A DNA stretch of 64,000 bases from Allomesorhizobium camelthorni (GTDB taxonomy: Bacteria > Pseudomonadota > Alphaproteobacteria > Rhizobiales > Rhizobiaceae): positions 18,828 through 82,827 of the forward strand of contig NZ_JAAKZF010000019.1 of NCBI RefSeq assembly GCF_011045125.1, in the 5' to 3' direction. Below are positions 34,521-42,710 of the stretch, in pieces. A program made the translations under genes and the position numbers. Every line of letters begins with the position of its first letter. Within the stretch, counting starts at the first letter, position 1. The notes under the pieces were generated by a model. That model ran no database searches. It was not told the DNA's origin and saw nothing but the letters and a program-made list of their open reading frames with translations.

Positions 34521-37235
34521 ATGGAACAAAGCCTGGCCCGCTATATCTGGACGCACACCTGGAAGCAGCAGCTCTGGATATTGGCGGTCGTCGCGATGTC
34601 GATGATCCCGTTCTACATGTCGTTCAACCTGCCAAAGTTGATCGTCAACGGGCCAATACAGGGCCAAGGCTTTGAAACTCCCGGAACCACGCAGCCATTC
34701 CTGCGGGTTGCCTTCGATCTTCCGGTGCTCGGCGAAACCGTATTCTTTTCCGGAATATCGCTCGACCGCGAACAGACGCTTTTCGCTCTCAGCATGGTGT
34801 TCCTGCTCCTGGTGATCGTGAACGGCCTGTTCAAGCTCTACATCAACACCTACAAGGGCCGCCTCGGCGAAAGGATGCTGCGGCGCATCCGCTTCGAACT
34901 CGTCGATCTCGTGCTCAGATTTCCGCCTCACCAGTTCAAGCGGGTGAAATCGGCCGAAATCGCGACCATGGTGAAGGACGAGGTCGAGCCGCTCGGCGGC
35001 TTCATCGGCGACGCCTTCGTGCAACCGGCCCTGCTCGGCGGGCAGGCGCTGACGGCGATGCTGTTCATCATGCTCCAGAACTTCTGGCTCGGGCTGGTCG
35101 CGCTGGTGATCGTCGCGATCCAGCTCGGCATCATCCCCAGGATGCGACGCAGGCTGATCGAACTCGGCCGCCAGCGGCAGCTTACCGCCCGACAGCTTTC
35201 CGGCCGGGTCGGCGAGATCGTCGACGGCATCGGCGCCATCCACAACCACGACACGTCGAACTACGAGCGCGCCGACATCGCCGCGCGGCTCGGCCGCATC
35301 TTCAAGATCCGCTACGACCTCTACCAGTGGAAATTCCTGGTCAAGTTCATCAACAACTTCCTGGCGCAGGTCACGCCGTTCCTGTTCTACCTGATCGGCG
35401 GCTATCTGGCGCTGCAGGGCCGCCTCGATGTCGGGCAGCTCGTGGCGGTAATCGGCGCCTATAAGGATCTGCCCGGCCCGATGAAGGACCTGATCGACTG
35501 GGACCAGGCGCGCCAGGACGTACAAGTTAAATACGCTCAGGTGGTCGAGCAGTTCAGCATCGACCATATCGTGGATTCCCGCATCCAGGCCGTGTCGCCG
35601 GAAAGCGTCCCGGCGCTGGATGCGCCGATCGCCGCCGTCAATCTGTCGCTGGTCGACGACAGCGGCGCAAGGCTGCTCGAGCACGTCTCGGTGCAGATCA
35701 AGCCGGGCGAGAAGGTGGCCGTGGTCGGAACCGCCGCAGGCGGCGCGGAGGTTTTCGCGGAAGCGGTCGCGCGGCTGATCTGGCCCGAAAGCGGCAGGAT
35801 CGCCATCGGCGGCAAAGATCTTCTCGAACTGCCGGAATCGGTGGTGGGGCGGCGCATGGCCTACGCCTCGTCCGACGCGTTTCTTGCGCAGGGAACGCTG
35901 AGCGACAATCTGCTTTACGGCCTCAAGCACGCGCCGCTGACGCCAACGGTCTATGACGGCGAACGGGCGACGCAGCGCAACTGGGAGGTGGGCGAAGCGC
36001 TCAAGGCCGGCAACCCCGATTTCGACCTGAACAGCGACTGGGTCGACTACGCCGCGGCAGGCTCCACAGGCCCGGACGACATCTTGCTGGTGATACGGCC
36101 GGTGCTCGAGGCGGTGGCGCTGTCGCGCGACATACTCGACCTCGGATTGCGCGCATCGGTCGAACCGTCGCGCCATCCCGAGATCGTCGACCGCATCGTG
36201 GAATTGCGTCAGGCGCTGCGAGAGCGCGTCGCGGCCGAAGGGGTGAGCGGACTGGTCGTGCCGTTCGAGCCGGGAGCATACAACCCGCAGGCCACGGTCG
36301 GCGAAAACCTGCTTTTCGGCACCGCGACGGGACCGGAGCTTGCCGACAAGGCGCTGGCTTCCAATCCGTACTTCCTGTCGGTGCTGAAGTCTGCCGGGCT
36401 CGACGAAGTTCTCTACAATATGGGCCTGGAGATCGCCGGCAACGCCATCGAGCTGTTCAGCGACCTGCCGCCAGACCACCCGTTCTTCCAGCAGCTCGCC
36501 TTCATGACCGCCGACGAGATCCCCGGCTACACGGTGCTGCTGCAGAAGCTCAAGGGGCGCAGCTATGCCACGGTTTCCGAGCAGGACCGCGCCCAGATCA
36601 TCATGCTGAGCTTCGCTTATATCGAACCCAGGCATCGCTTCGGCCTGCTGACCGACGATCTGATGGCGAGGATCGTCGAGGCGCGCGGCCGCTTCCATGA
36701 AGGCCTGCCGAAGGAATTGGCCGGCGCTATCCAGCGCTACGATCCGATGCGCTTCAGCACTGCGGCGAGCCTGATGGACAATGTCCTGTTCGGGCGCATC
36801 GGCCACAATCAACCGGACGGGCCGGAGCGCATCCGCGCGATCGTTCGCGAAATCCTCGACGAACTCGGCCTCTACGACGAGGTGCTGGGCATCGGCCTCG
36901 AATTCAATGTCGGTGTGGGCGGCAGGCGGCTGACCGGAGCGCAGCGGCAGAAGCTGGACCTGGCGCGTGCGCTGCTCAAGCGCGCCGATTTCCTGATCCT
37001 CAACCGGCCGCTGTCGGCGCTGGACCAGCGGGCGCAGGACCAGATCGTACGCAACGTACTCGAGGAAGCGAAGCGCGACGGCCGTGATCCGGCTATCATC
37101 TGGGTGTTAGAAAATCCGGCCATGGCGCAACTGTTCGACCGCGTAATCGTTTTCCATGGCGGAGAACTGGTGGAAGATGGAACGCACGAGACACTCGCGG
37201 CCGGAAACGGTATCTTCAAGGGATTGCTGTCATGA
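34521..37235 (+). CDS. Degenerate ABC-exporter-like membrane protein with enlarged, motif-less nucleotide-binding domain
   Basis: 904 residues. Residues 1-345 are a type I exporter membrane domain (about six helices, WILAVVAMSMIPFYMSF to FLFYLIGGYLALQ). The rest is one ABC domain of about 560 residues, more than twice the usual size. Every ATP motif is lost: Walker A reads GTAAGGAE (403-410; Lys to Ala409), the Q-loop Gln is Ser (YASSDAFL), the signature is LTGAQ (804-808), Walker B is LILNRP (Asp to Asn828, Glu to Arg829) and the H-loop His is absent (WVLENPA). The insertion repeats the post-Q-loop segment three times: LSDNLLYG, VGENLLFG and LMDNVLFG. Hydrolysis is unlikely; a scaffold, channel or sensor role is inferred. 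A cyclic-nucleotide-binding gene follows after 39 bases. Confidence 0.85.
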   Translation: MEQSLARYIWTHTWKQQLWILAVVAMSMIPFYMSFNLPKLIVNGPIQGQGFETPGTTQPFLRVAFDLPVLGETVFFSGISLDREQTLFALSMVFLLLVIVNGLFKLYINTYKGRLGERMLRRIRFELVDLVLRFPPHQFKRVKSAEIATMVKDEVEPLGGFIGDAFVQPALLGGQALTAMLFIMLQNFWLGLVALVIVAIQLGIIPRMRRRLIELGRQRQLTARQLSGRVGEIVDGIGAIHNHDTSNYERADIAARLGRIFKIRYDLYQWKFLVKFINNFLAQVTPFLFYLIGGYLALQGRLDVGQLVAVIGAYKDLPGPMKDLIDWDQARQDVQVKYAQVVEQFSIDHIVDSRIQAVSPESVPALDAPIAAVNLSLVDDSGARLLEHVSVQIKPGEKVAVVGTAAGGAEVFAEAVARLIWPESGRIAIGGKDLLELPESVVGRRMAYASSDAFLAQGTLSDNLLYGLKHAPLTPTVYDGERATQRNWEVGEALKAGNPDFDLNSDWVDYAAAGSTGPDDILLVIRPVLEAVALSRDILDLGLRASVEPSRHPEIVDRIVELRQALRERVAAEGVSGLVVPFEPGAYNPQATVGENLLFGTATGPELADKALASNPYFLSVLKSAGLDEVLYNMGLEIAGNAIELFSDLPPDHPFFQQLAFMTADEIPGYTVLLQKLKGRSYATVSEQDRAQIIMLSFAYIEPRHRFGLLTDDLMARIVEARGRFHEGLPKELAGAIQRYDPMRFSTAASLMDNVLFGRIGHNQPDGPERIRAIVREILDELGLYDEVLGIGLEFNVGVGGRRLTGAQRQKLDLARALLKRADFLILNRPLSALDQRAQDQIVRNVLEEAKRDGRDPAIIWVLENPAMAQLFDRVIVFHGGELVEDGTHETLAAGNGIFKGLLS

Positions 37236-37274
37236 TAGTCTTGGACAGCTTTGATTGGGGCAAGGGTTACGGTC

Positions 37275-37739
37275 ATGCTTCTCAACGATGAAGTCGGAAT
37301 GCTGCGGCGGGTGCCGCTGTTCTCGAATGTGGAGCCGGCCAAGCTCAAGCTCCTGGCCTTCACCTCCGACCGCGTGAGCTACGGCGCCGGGCAAATCCTG
37401 TTCCGCCAGGGCGACGAGGGCGACGCGGCCTATGTCGTCCTGTCCGGCAAGGCCGACATCATCGTCGACTCGCCGAGCGGGCAGATAAAGGTCGCCGAGG
37501 TCGAGCCCAACGAGATCGTCGGCGAAATCGCGATCTTGTGCGACGTATCGCGAACCGCCACCGTGCAGGCGTCGATGCCGCTCGAAGCGCTGCGCATCCG
37601 AAAGGATCATTTCCTGCGGCTGCTCAGGGAATTTCCTGAAATGACGATCGAGATCATCCGCGTGCTCGCCGACCGGCTCGGGCACACGACGGCGGAACTT
37701 TCCGACGCGCGCAGCCAGGCGCGCCAGGCCAAGCACTAG
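37275..37739 (+). CDS. Stand-alone cyclic-nucleotide-binding domain protein
   Basis: 154 residues, a single Crp-type cNMP-binding domain without helix-turn-helix or membrane segment. The beta-barrel (VSYGAGQILFRQGDEGDAAY, VVLSGKADIIV) is followed by an intact phosphate-binding cassette, GEIAILCDVSRTATV, with the Glu and Arg that hold ribose and phosphate, so it should bind cAMP or cGMP. AAGGG precedes the ATG. It lies 39 bases after the degenerate ABC gene, so its likely partner is that membrane protein. Not a transcription factor. Confidence 0.9.
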   Translation: MLLNDEVGMLRRVPLFSNVEPAKLKLLAFTSDRVSYGAGQILFRQGDEGDAAYVVLSGKADIIVDSPSGQIKVAEVEPNEIVGEIAILCDVSRTATVQASMPLEALRIRKDHFLRLLREFPEMTIEIIRVLADRLGHTTAELSDARSQARQAKH

Positions 37740-37869
37740 GCGCACTCGTTTCGCCCGGCCGCGGACGCAGCGTAAATTGAACGAAAGGCGGTGAGTTGCC
37801 TGTCTCGCTATATTGCGCCAGTCTGGCTAGGATAGCTCCCCGACGGGAGCCGACGGGCGAAGATATAGA

Positions 37870-38784
37870 ATGAACGATGACTTGTTCCAGGTTCGATTCT
37901 GGGGAGTTCGCGGCAGCGTCCCCGTTTCGGGCGCCCAGTATCAGCGCTACGGCGGCAACACCATATGCGTGGAGATGCGCTGCGGGCCGCATACGCTGCT
38001 CTTCGATGCAGGCTCGGGAGCCCGCCCGGCCGGCGAGGCGCTGATGGCGGCGGGCGTCGACCAGTTCGACGTGTTCTTCACCCATTGCCATTACGATCAC
38101 ATCATCGGGCTGCCGTTCTTCTTTCCGCTTTACAATCCGCGTATCGACCTCACGGCATGGTCGGGTCACCTCGCCGGCCGCATGACCACTCAGGAAATGC
38201 TCGGCGAATTCATGCGCCCGCCCTGGTTTCCGGTCGCCATGGAAGTTTGCAGGGCGTGTGTCGGGACGCGGGATTTCGTCGCCGGAGACATCCTGAAACC
38301 GCAGGAAGGCATAACGATCAGGACCGGCAGCCTGACCCATCCGGGCGGCTGCGTCGGCTACCGCGTCGAATGGGGCGGCCGCGCGGTGTGCTTGATCAGC
38401 GACACCGAACATGAGCCCGGCAAGCTCGATCCGGTCGTGCTGGGGCTCATCGAAGACGCCGATCTGGTGCTCTACGACTGCACCTACACCGAGGAAGAAA
38501 TGCTGCGCAAGCGCGGCTACGGCCACTCGACATGGCAGCAGGGCGTCAAGCTTTGCGAGGCTGCCGGCGCGCGCCGGCTGGCGATTTTCCATCACGATCC
38601 TTCGCGCACCGACGACCAACTCGCCGCGATGGAGAAAGAGGCGATGGCGGCCTTTCCCGGCGCTTTCGCCGCCATGGACGGGCAGACGCTCGAATTTCCG
38701 CGATTGAAGCTGCCCAAGCCGTCGCCGCTCAGGCAAGCAGCTCGCCAACCGGCCGCCAGCGGCAAGCGCCGCTCGCTGCCGTAA
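37870..38784 (+). CDS. Metallo-beta-lactamase-fold hydrolase
   Basis: 304 residues. Metal-binding motif HCHYDH (His72, His74, Asp76, His77), with the further ligands His in GSLTHPGG, Asp in LISDTEHEPG and His in AIFHHDPSR: a complete two-metal site. The N terminus FWGVRGSVPVSG and the GNTICVEM segment match the PhnP/phosphodiesterase-like branch (COG1235-type), so hydrolysis of a phosphodiester such as a cyclic nucleotide is possible but unproven. The C-terminal 20 residues are Pro/Arg/Lys-rich, and its last 56 bases overlap the deacetylase gene on the opposite strand. Confidence 0.88.
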   Translation: MNDDLFQVRFWGVRGSVPVSGAQYQRYGGNTICVEMRCGPHTLLFDAGSGARPAGEALMAAGVDQFDVFFTHCHYDHIIGLPFFFPLYNPRIDLTAWSGHLAGRMTTQEMLGEFMRPPWFPVAMEVCRACVGTRDFVAGDILKPQEGITIRTGSLTHPGGCVGYRVEWGGRAVCLISDTEHEPGKLDPVVLGLIEDADLVLYDCTYTEEEMLRKRGYGHSTWQQGVKLCEAAGARRLAIFHHDPSRTDDQLAAMEKEAMAAFPGAFAAMDGQTLEFPRLKLPKPSPLRQAARQPAASGKRRSLP

Positions 38785-39475
38785 CCTCGAACAGGCGCTC
38801 GAGGAACGACCAGGCGACCTCGTCATGCACGAGGTGATGGCTTAGCAGGCCGACGGGACCGCCCTCGCCCCGGAATGCGAGTTCGAGCTGCGCCACGATT
38901 TCAGAAATGAGCGCCGCATGGTCGCGGCCGCCGCGATTGCCGCGCCAATCCATGATGTCGACGGTGCTGTTGAGCATGCGTATGGGGGCCGGCCCGGGCG
39001 CGCCGAACACCGACAGCGCCGAAAAGCCTATGCCGGCAAGGTGCGGCAGCAGGTCTGCATCAATCCTGTTCCATGGCGGCACCAGCATGGGTGCGAAACG
39101 CCCGGCATGCAGGCGCTGCAGGCGCGCGCGCCCTTGCGAAAGTTCCGCCAGAACGATGTCGCGGGGGCGATGGTGTCCGAGTTCCTGCTTCTTTTCGCCC
39201 TGAGGGGCGTGGTTCTCGTGCGACCAGCCGTGGACCGCCACCGTGACATGGTTTTCGCGCGCCAGCCGCTCGGCCAATGGCGCTCCGGTCCAAGCCGGAA
39301 TGACCGCAAGCGCGACCGGCGCCTGGTAGGTAGCGGTCATCGCGAGCAGCCGGTCGAGCGCGGCGGTAGGCTCGATCGCGTCGTCGTCGCGCAGCCAGAA
39401 ATCGGCGGTCCGGCCGGCCTGAAGCCAGCGCGCCAGTTCTCTCGTCAGAGGCTGCCAGATTTCGCTGGGCGTCAT
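38729..39475 (-). CDS. Polysaccharide-deacetylase-like protein
   Basis: 248 residues. NodB-like barrel features: FWLRDDDAIEPT (the catalytic/metal Asp pair), VAVHGWSHENH (metal His motif HxxxH) and VPPWNRIDADLLPHL. There is no signal peptide or membrane segment, so it would act in the cytoplasm, for instance on a lipid-linked or nucleotide-linked sugar. It overlaps the upstream glycosyltransferase gene by 4 bases (ATGA) and is thus its co-translated partner. Its 3' end overlaps the metallo-hydrolase gene tail-to-tail by 56 bases. Confidence 0.8.
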   Translation of the reverse strand: MTPSEIWQPLTRELARWLQAGRTADFWLRDDDAIEPTAALDRLLAMTATYQAPVALAVIPAWTGAPLAERLARENHVTVAVHGWSHENHAPQGEKKQELGHHRPRDIVLAELSQGRARLQRLHAGRFAPMLVPPWNRIDADLLPHLAGIGFSALSVFGAPGPAPIRMLNSTVDIMDWRGNRGGRDHAALISEIVAQLELAFRGEGGPVGLLSHHLVHDEVAWSFLERLFEVTAASGACRWRPVGELLA

Positions 39476-40557
39476 GTTCGGGCCTCTGGCAGTATCGCAG
39501 CCAGGCGCCTGGCCGCCGCTTCGAGCGAGCGCTCGTCAAGGACGAACCGCCGCGCGGCCGCGCCTAGTTTCTGTCTCTCGGCCTCATTCGTCAGCAGCCG
39601 CTCGATAGCCTCCGCGTATGCGGCGACATCTCCCGGCGGCGTCAGCAGGCCGGTCGTTCCGTGCCGGACGACCTCGGGAACGCCCGCAATCGCCTGCGCC
39701 ACCACCGGCAGCCCCGCGGCCTGCGCCTCCAGATAAGCAAGACCGTAGGCTTCGCCGCAGCCCGGCCAGACATAGACGCCCGCGCCGCGCAAAAGTGACG
39801 GCACTTCGGCCGGCGGCCTTTCGCCCAGCCAGTCGATGCGCTCCGGGGGTATCCGCGAGAATTCCGCCTGCACTTTGGCGCGGCAAACGCCGTCGCCGAT
39901 GACCGACAAGCGCCAGGACAAATGTGCAAGCCGCTCCAGCGCGTGGGCGAGCATCCGGTAGCTCTCCATCTTGTCGCCTGGACGCATCATGCCAACCGCG
40001 ACCAGAAGGGACGGATCGGCGGCGGGCGGCGGCGCGGCAAAGGCCGAAACGTCGATAAAGGGCGGCAGCAGTTCGAAGCGGGCCCGCGGCGCGATTTCGG
40101 CCAGTCCGTCGCGGTCTCTGGCGGTGAAGCAGACGTTCAGCGCCGCGTGTCTTACAATGTCCGCCAGCCGCGCCTGGTTTTCAGCCCATATCCCGATGTT
40201 GCGGCGGGTCGAATAAGAGGCCTCCGCGGTGACGTAGGGAATATGGAAGCGGGAGGAGAGCGTGGGCCCGAGAAGATCGGGGGCCTTGTAGTAGGGGTGG
40301 TAGCAGAACCAGAGGTCGGGTTTTTTCCCGGTTTCCCACAAGGCCGACAGGCGGGCGATTTCGCGCTCGGCTTCGGCCAGGGCCGCGGCATGCGACTCGG
40401 CCGTCGGGTTCGCGGAAAAACTGCGAAACTCCGAGGCCAGTTCGACCGTATATCCGGCAAGCTCCAGCGCCGCCTTCAGCATCCGCGCCATCTGGCGGTC
40501 GCCCGACGGCACGGGATGATCCGGCGATTTGAGCGGCGCGTAGTAGGCAATTCGCAT
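39472..40557 (-). CDS. Glycosyltransferase family 4
   Basis: 361 residues from ATG 40557 with AGGTGG upstream. GT-B fold: N-terminal RIAYYAPLKSPDHPVPSGDR with the glycine-poor acceptor loop, then SLLVAVGMMRPGDKMESYR, the donor-side WLGERPPAEVPSLLRGAGV and VYVWPGCGEAYGLAYLEAQA, which holds the E(x7)E-type motif, and GVPEVVRHGTTGLLTPPGDV. Cytoplasmic. It forms a two-gene minus-strand operon with the deacetylase-like gene and is divergent from the DUF3095 gene across 94 bases that must hold both promoters. Confidence 0.9.
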   Translation of the reverse strand: MRIAYYAPLKSPDHPVPSGDRQMARMLKAALELAGYTVELASEFRSFSANPTAESHAAALAEAEREIARLSALWETGKKPDLWFCYHPYYKAPDLLGPTLSSRFHIPYVTAEASYSTRRNIGIWAENQARLADIVRHAALNVCFTARDRDGLAEIAPRARFELLPPFIDVSAFAAPPPAADPSLLVAVGMMRPGDKMESYRMLAHALERLAHLSWRLSVIGDGVCRAKVQAEFSRIPPERIDWLGERPPAEVPSLLRGAGVYVWPGCGEAYGLAYLEAQAAGLPVVAQAIAGVPEVVRHGTTGLLTPPGDVAAYAEAIERLLTNEAERQKLGAAARRFVLDERSLEAAARRLAAILPEART

Positions 40558-40651
40558 CGCGCCACCTATCTGGGGAATCGGGCGCAAGTCAATTTCGGGG
40601 TCACCTCGGATTGATCGCCAGCCAACCGGGAGATGTGCTATTTCACCGACC

Positions 40652-41812
40652 ATGGAAAACAAGCTCCTCGATCAACCGTTTCTCGACACGCTGCCGCAGT
40701 TTGCGCAGTTCGAGGGCGTGGCCGACGCCGACAATTACCGCCCGCTGCCCGACGACTGGTCGCTGGCTACAGCCGATATAGTCGACTCGACCAAGGCGAT
40801 CGCAACAGGAGGCTACAAATCGGTCAACATGGCCGGCGCCAGCGTGATTTCGGCGCTGCTCAACGCGCTCGACCGCCGCGACCTGCCCTTCGTCTTCGGC
40901 GGCGACGGGGCGCTGGTCGCCTTCCCCGCCACGGCCACCGCGACCGTCCGCGAGGCGCTGTCGGCCGTCCAGGCATGGGTGGCGGACGAGCTGGAGCTGA
41001 CGATGCGCGCCGCGATCGTGCCGGTGGCCGATATCCGCGCCCGGGGACTGGACGTCCGGGTGGCGCGGTTCCAGGCCAGCGGCGAGGTTTCCTACGCCAT
41101 GTTCACCGGAGGCGGCGCAAGCTGGGCGGAAGCCGAGATGAAGGCCGGCCGCTTCACGGTCGAGCCTGCCCCGGCGGGCACGCGGCCGGATCTGGCCGGG
41201 CTGTCATGCCGCTGGAACCCGATCGAGGCGCGGCATGGCGAGATCGTCTCGATCATCGCGGTCCCGGGCCCGGCCGGCAGCGGCAAGGCGTTCCAGCAAT
41301 TGGTGGCCGATATCGTGGCGCTGGTGGGCGAGGAGGAGCGAGGCGGCCATCCCGTGCCGCCGGAGGGACCCGGTTTCAGCTTCCCGCCCAAGGGGCTCGA
41401 AGCCGAGGCGCGCGCGCTTGCGCCCAAAGGAAAACGGTTCTGGCCTAAACTGATGATTCTGGGGCAGACCGCGCTCATCGGCATACTTTCGAAGCTCCGC
41501 CTGTCGCTTGGGCGGTTCGATCCGCTTCAGTATCGGAGCGACGTCGTCCGCAATTCCGATTTCCGGAAATTCGACGACGGCCTGAAAATGACGGTCGACC
41601 TCGACCGGGAGCGGCTGCGGCGGATCGAGGAGCGGCTCGAGCGGGCCGAACGCGAAGGGATTTGCAGCTACGGGCTGCACCGGCAGGATTCGGCGCTGAT
41701 GACCTGCATCGTCGCCACGCCACTGCAGCGCGACCACATCCATTTCGTGGACGGAGCGGCGGGCGGATACGCCATGGCCGCCAACACCCTGAAGGCGAAA
41801 GCGGCAGCCTGA
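40652..41812 (+). CDS. DUF3095 protein, nucleotidyl-cyclase-like fold
   Basis: 386 residues, no signal or clear membrane helix except a weak hydrophobic stretch (LMILGQTALIGIL, about 270). The N-terminal half resembles a class III cyclase core: ATADIVDSTKAIA places an Asp and Thr as in the first metal-binding strand, and FVFGGDGALVAFP gives the second Asp hairpin. The C-terminal half (from about residue 215) is the DUF3095-specific part, with LHRQDSALMTCIV near the end. Function of the family is not established. It is divergent from the glycosyltransferase gene and 79 bases before the FkbM gene, close to a second cyclase. Confidence 0.8.
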   Translation: MENKLLDQPFLDTLPQFAQFEGVADADNYRPLPDDWSLATADIVDSTKAIATGGYKSVNMAGASVISALLNALDRRDLPFVFGGDGALVAFPATATATVREALSAVQAWVADELELTMRAAIVPVADIRARGLDVRVARFQASGEVSYAMFTGGGASWAEAEMKAGRFTVEPAPAGTRPDLAGLSCRWNPIEARHGEIVSIIAVPGPAGSGKAFQQLVADIVALVGEEERGGHPVPPEGPGFSFPPKGLEAEARALAPKGKRFWPKLMILGQTALIGILSKLRLSLGRFDPLQYRSDVVRNSDFRKFDDGLKMTVDLDRERLRRIEERLERAEREGICSYGLHRQDSALMTCIVATPLQRDHIHFVDGAAGGYAMAANTLKAKAAA

Positions 41813-41891
41813 AACCCGCCCGTGGCACTGTTACCCGTCGCTGGCGCCACCTATATGACCATCCAAGATTGCAATCCCGAGCTGAAATTTC

Positions 41892-42710
41892 ATGAGCCGG
41901 ACATTCGAACGCGCGGAGCCGATAAAAACTGTCGATGTCCGCTATGCCGGCCGCACCGTCGCCCTTCCGGACATGTGCGAATACGCGAAATTCTACCGCA
42001 AGCTTTCCGGAAATTGCTGGGAAGCGAACACTTTCACTACTCTTGCGCGCAACCTCGACAGCGACACCGTGCTCATCGACATTGGCGCGTGGATCGGCGT
42101 GACGCCGATGTGGTCGGCGCAGGTTGCCCGCAAGGTGGTGGCGGTCGACCCCGATCCGAAATGCGCCGCGATCCTGAACGCGCTGGCGCCGGCAGCCGGC
42201 AATGTGACCGTGATAGAAGGCGCGCTCGCCGACTGCCGCAAGGTGGCGATCCATGCCGTCGACGGCTTCGGCAGTTCCGAAACCAGCATCCTCGACATCG
42301 GCAATGGCGCCGAGGCGTCGGCCCGCGGCTTCGGCATAGACGACATCATGCGTCATGCGGGAGGCGCGCCGGCCTTCGTCAAGATCGACATCGAAGGCTA
42401 CGAATACGAGATCGCAGGCGAACTGGCCAAGCTGAGGCATTACCCGTTGCGCGGGCTGCAGATCGCGGTCCATCCGCAATTGTACGAGAAGAGCCTGAGA
42501 GGCGGCTGGCTGTGGCGGCGGCTGCGCACCGCATGGGCGACATGGCGGCTGGGGAGGCAGCTGGGCCGCTTCATCCCTGGCCCCAGCCTCCACAAGTTCG
42601 ACAGTCTGGCGGCGTATATCCTGGGGGGAATCCTGTTTTGCGGCAAACCAAAGGGGGCGGATTTCGTGTTCGAACGCAATCCCGCTCCAACCTTCGAGGA
42701 CAAGCTATGA
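41892..42710 (+). CDS. FkbM-family methyltransferase
   Basis: 272 residues. SAM-binding core TVLIDIGAWIGVTPMWSA (motif I), VVAVDPDPKCAAIL (acidic loop), and the FkbM signature PAFVKIDIEGYEYEI with its conserved Asp-x-Glu-Gly. This family O-methylates sugars and other hydroxyls in glycan and polyketide pathways, so methylation of the polysaccharide or its precursor is likely. The stop overlaps the start of the cyclase gene (ATGA), an unusual coupling of a modification enzyme to a signalling enzyme. Start ATG 41892 has only a weak ribosome binding site. Confidence 0.9.
   Translation: MSRTFERAEPIKTVDVRYAGRTVALPDMCEYAKFYRKLSGNCWEANTFTTLARNLDSDTVLIDIGAWIGVTPMWSAQVARKVVAVDPDPKCAAILNALAPAAGNVTVIEGALADCRKVAIHAVDGFGSSETSILDIGNGAEASARGFGIDDIMRHAGGAPAFVKIDIEGYEYEIAGELAKLRHYPLRGLQIAVHPQLYEKSLRGGWLWRRLRTAWATWRLGRQLGRFIPGPSLHKFDSLAAYILGGILFCGKPKGADFVFERNPAPTFEDKL

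Noticed and set aside
34488..36812. A 774-codon open frame on the minus strand over the ABC-like gene
   Set aside because: The plus-strand frame encodes a clear exporter membrane domain and ABC fold landmarks; the minus frame has shadow composition and no recognisable family.
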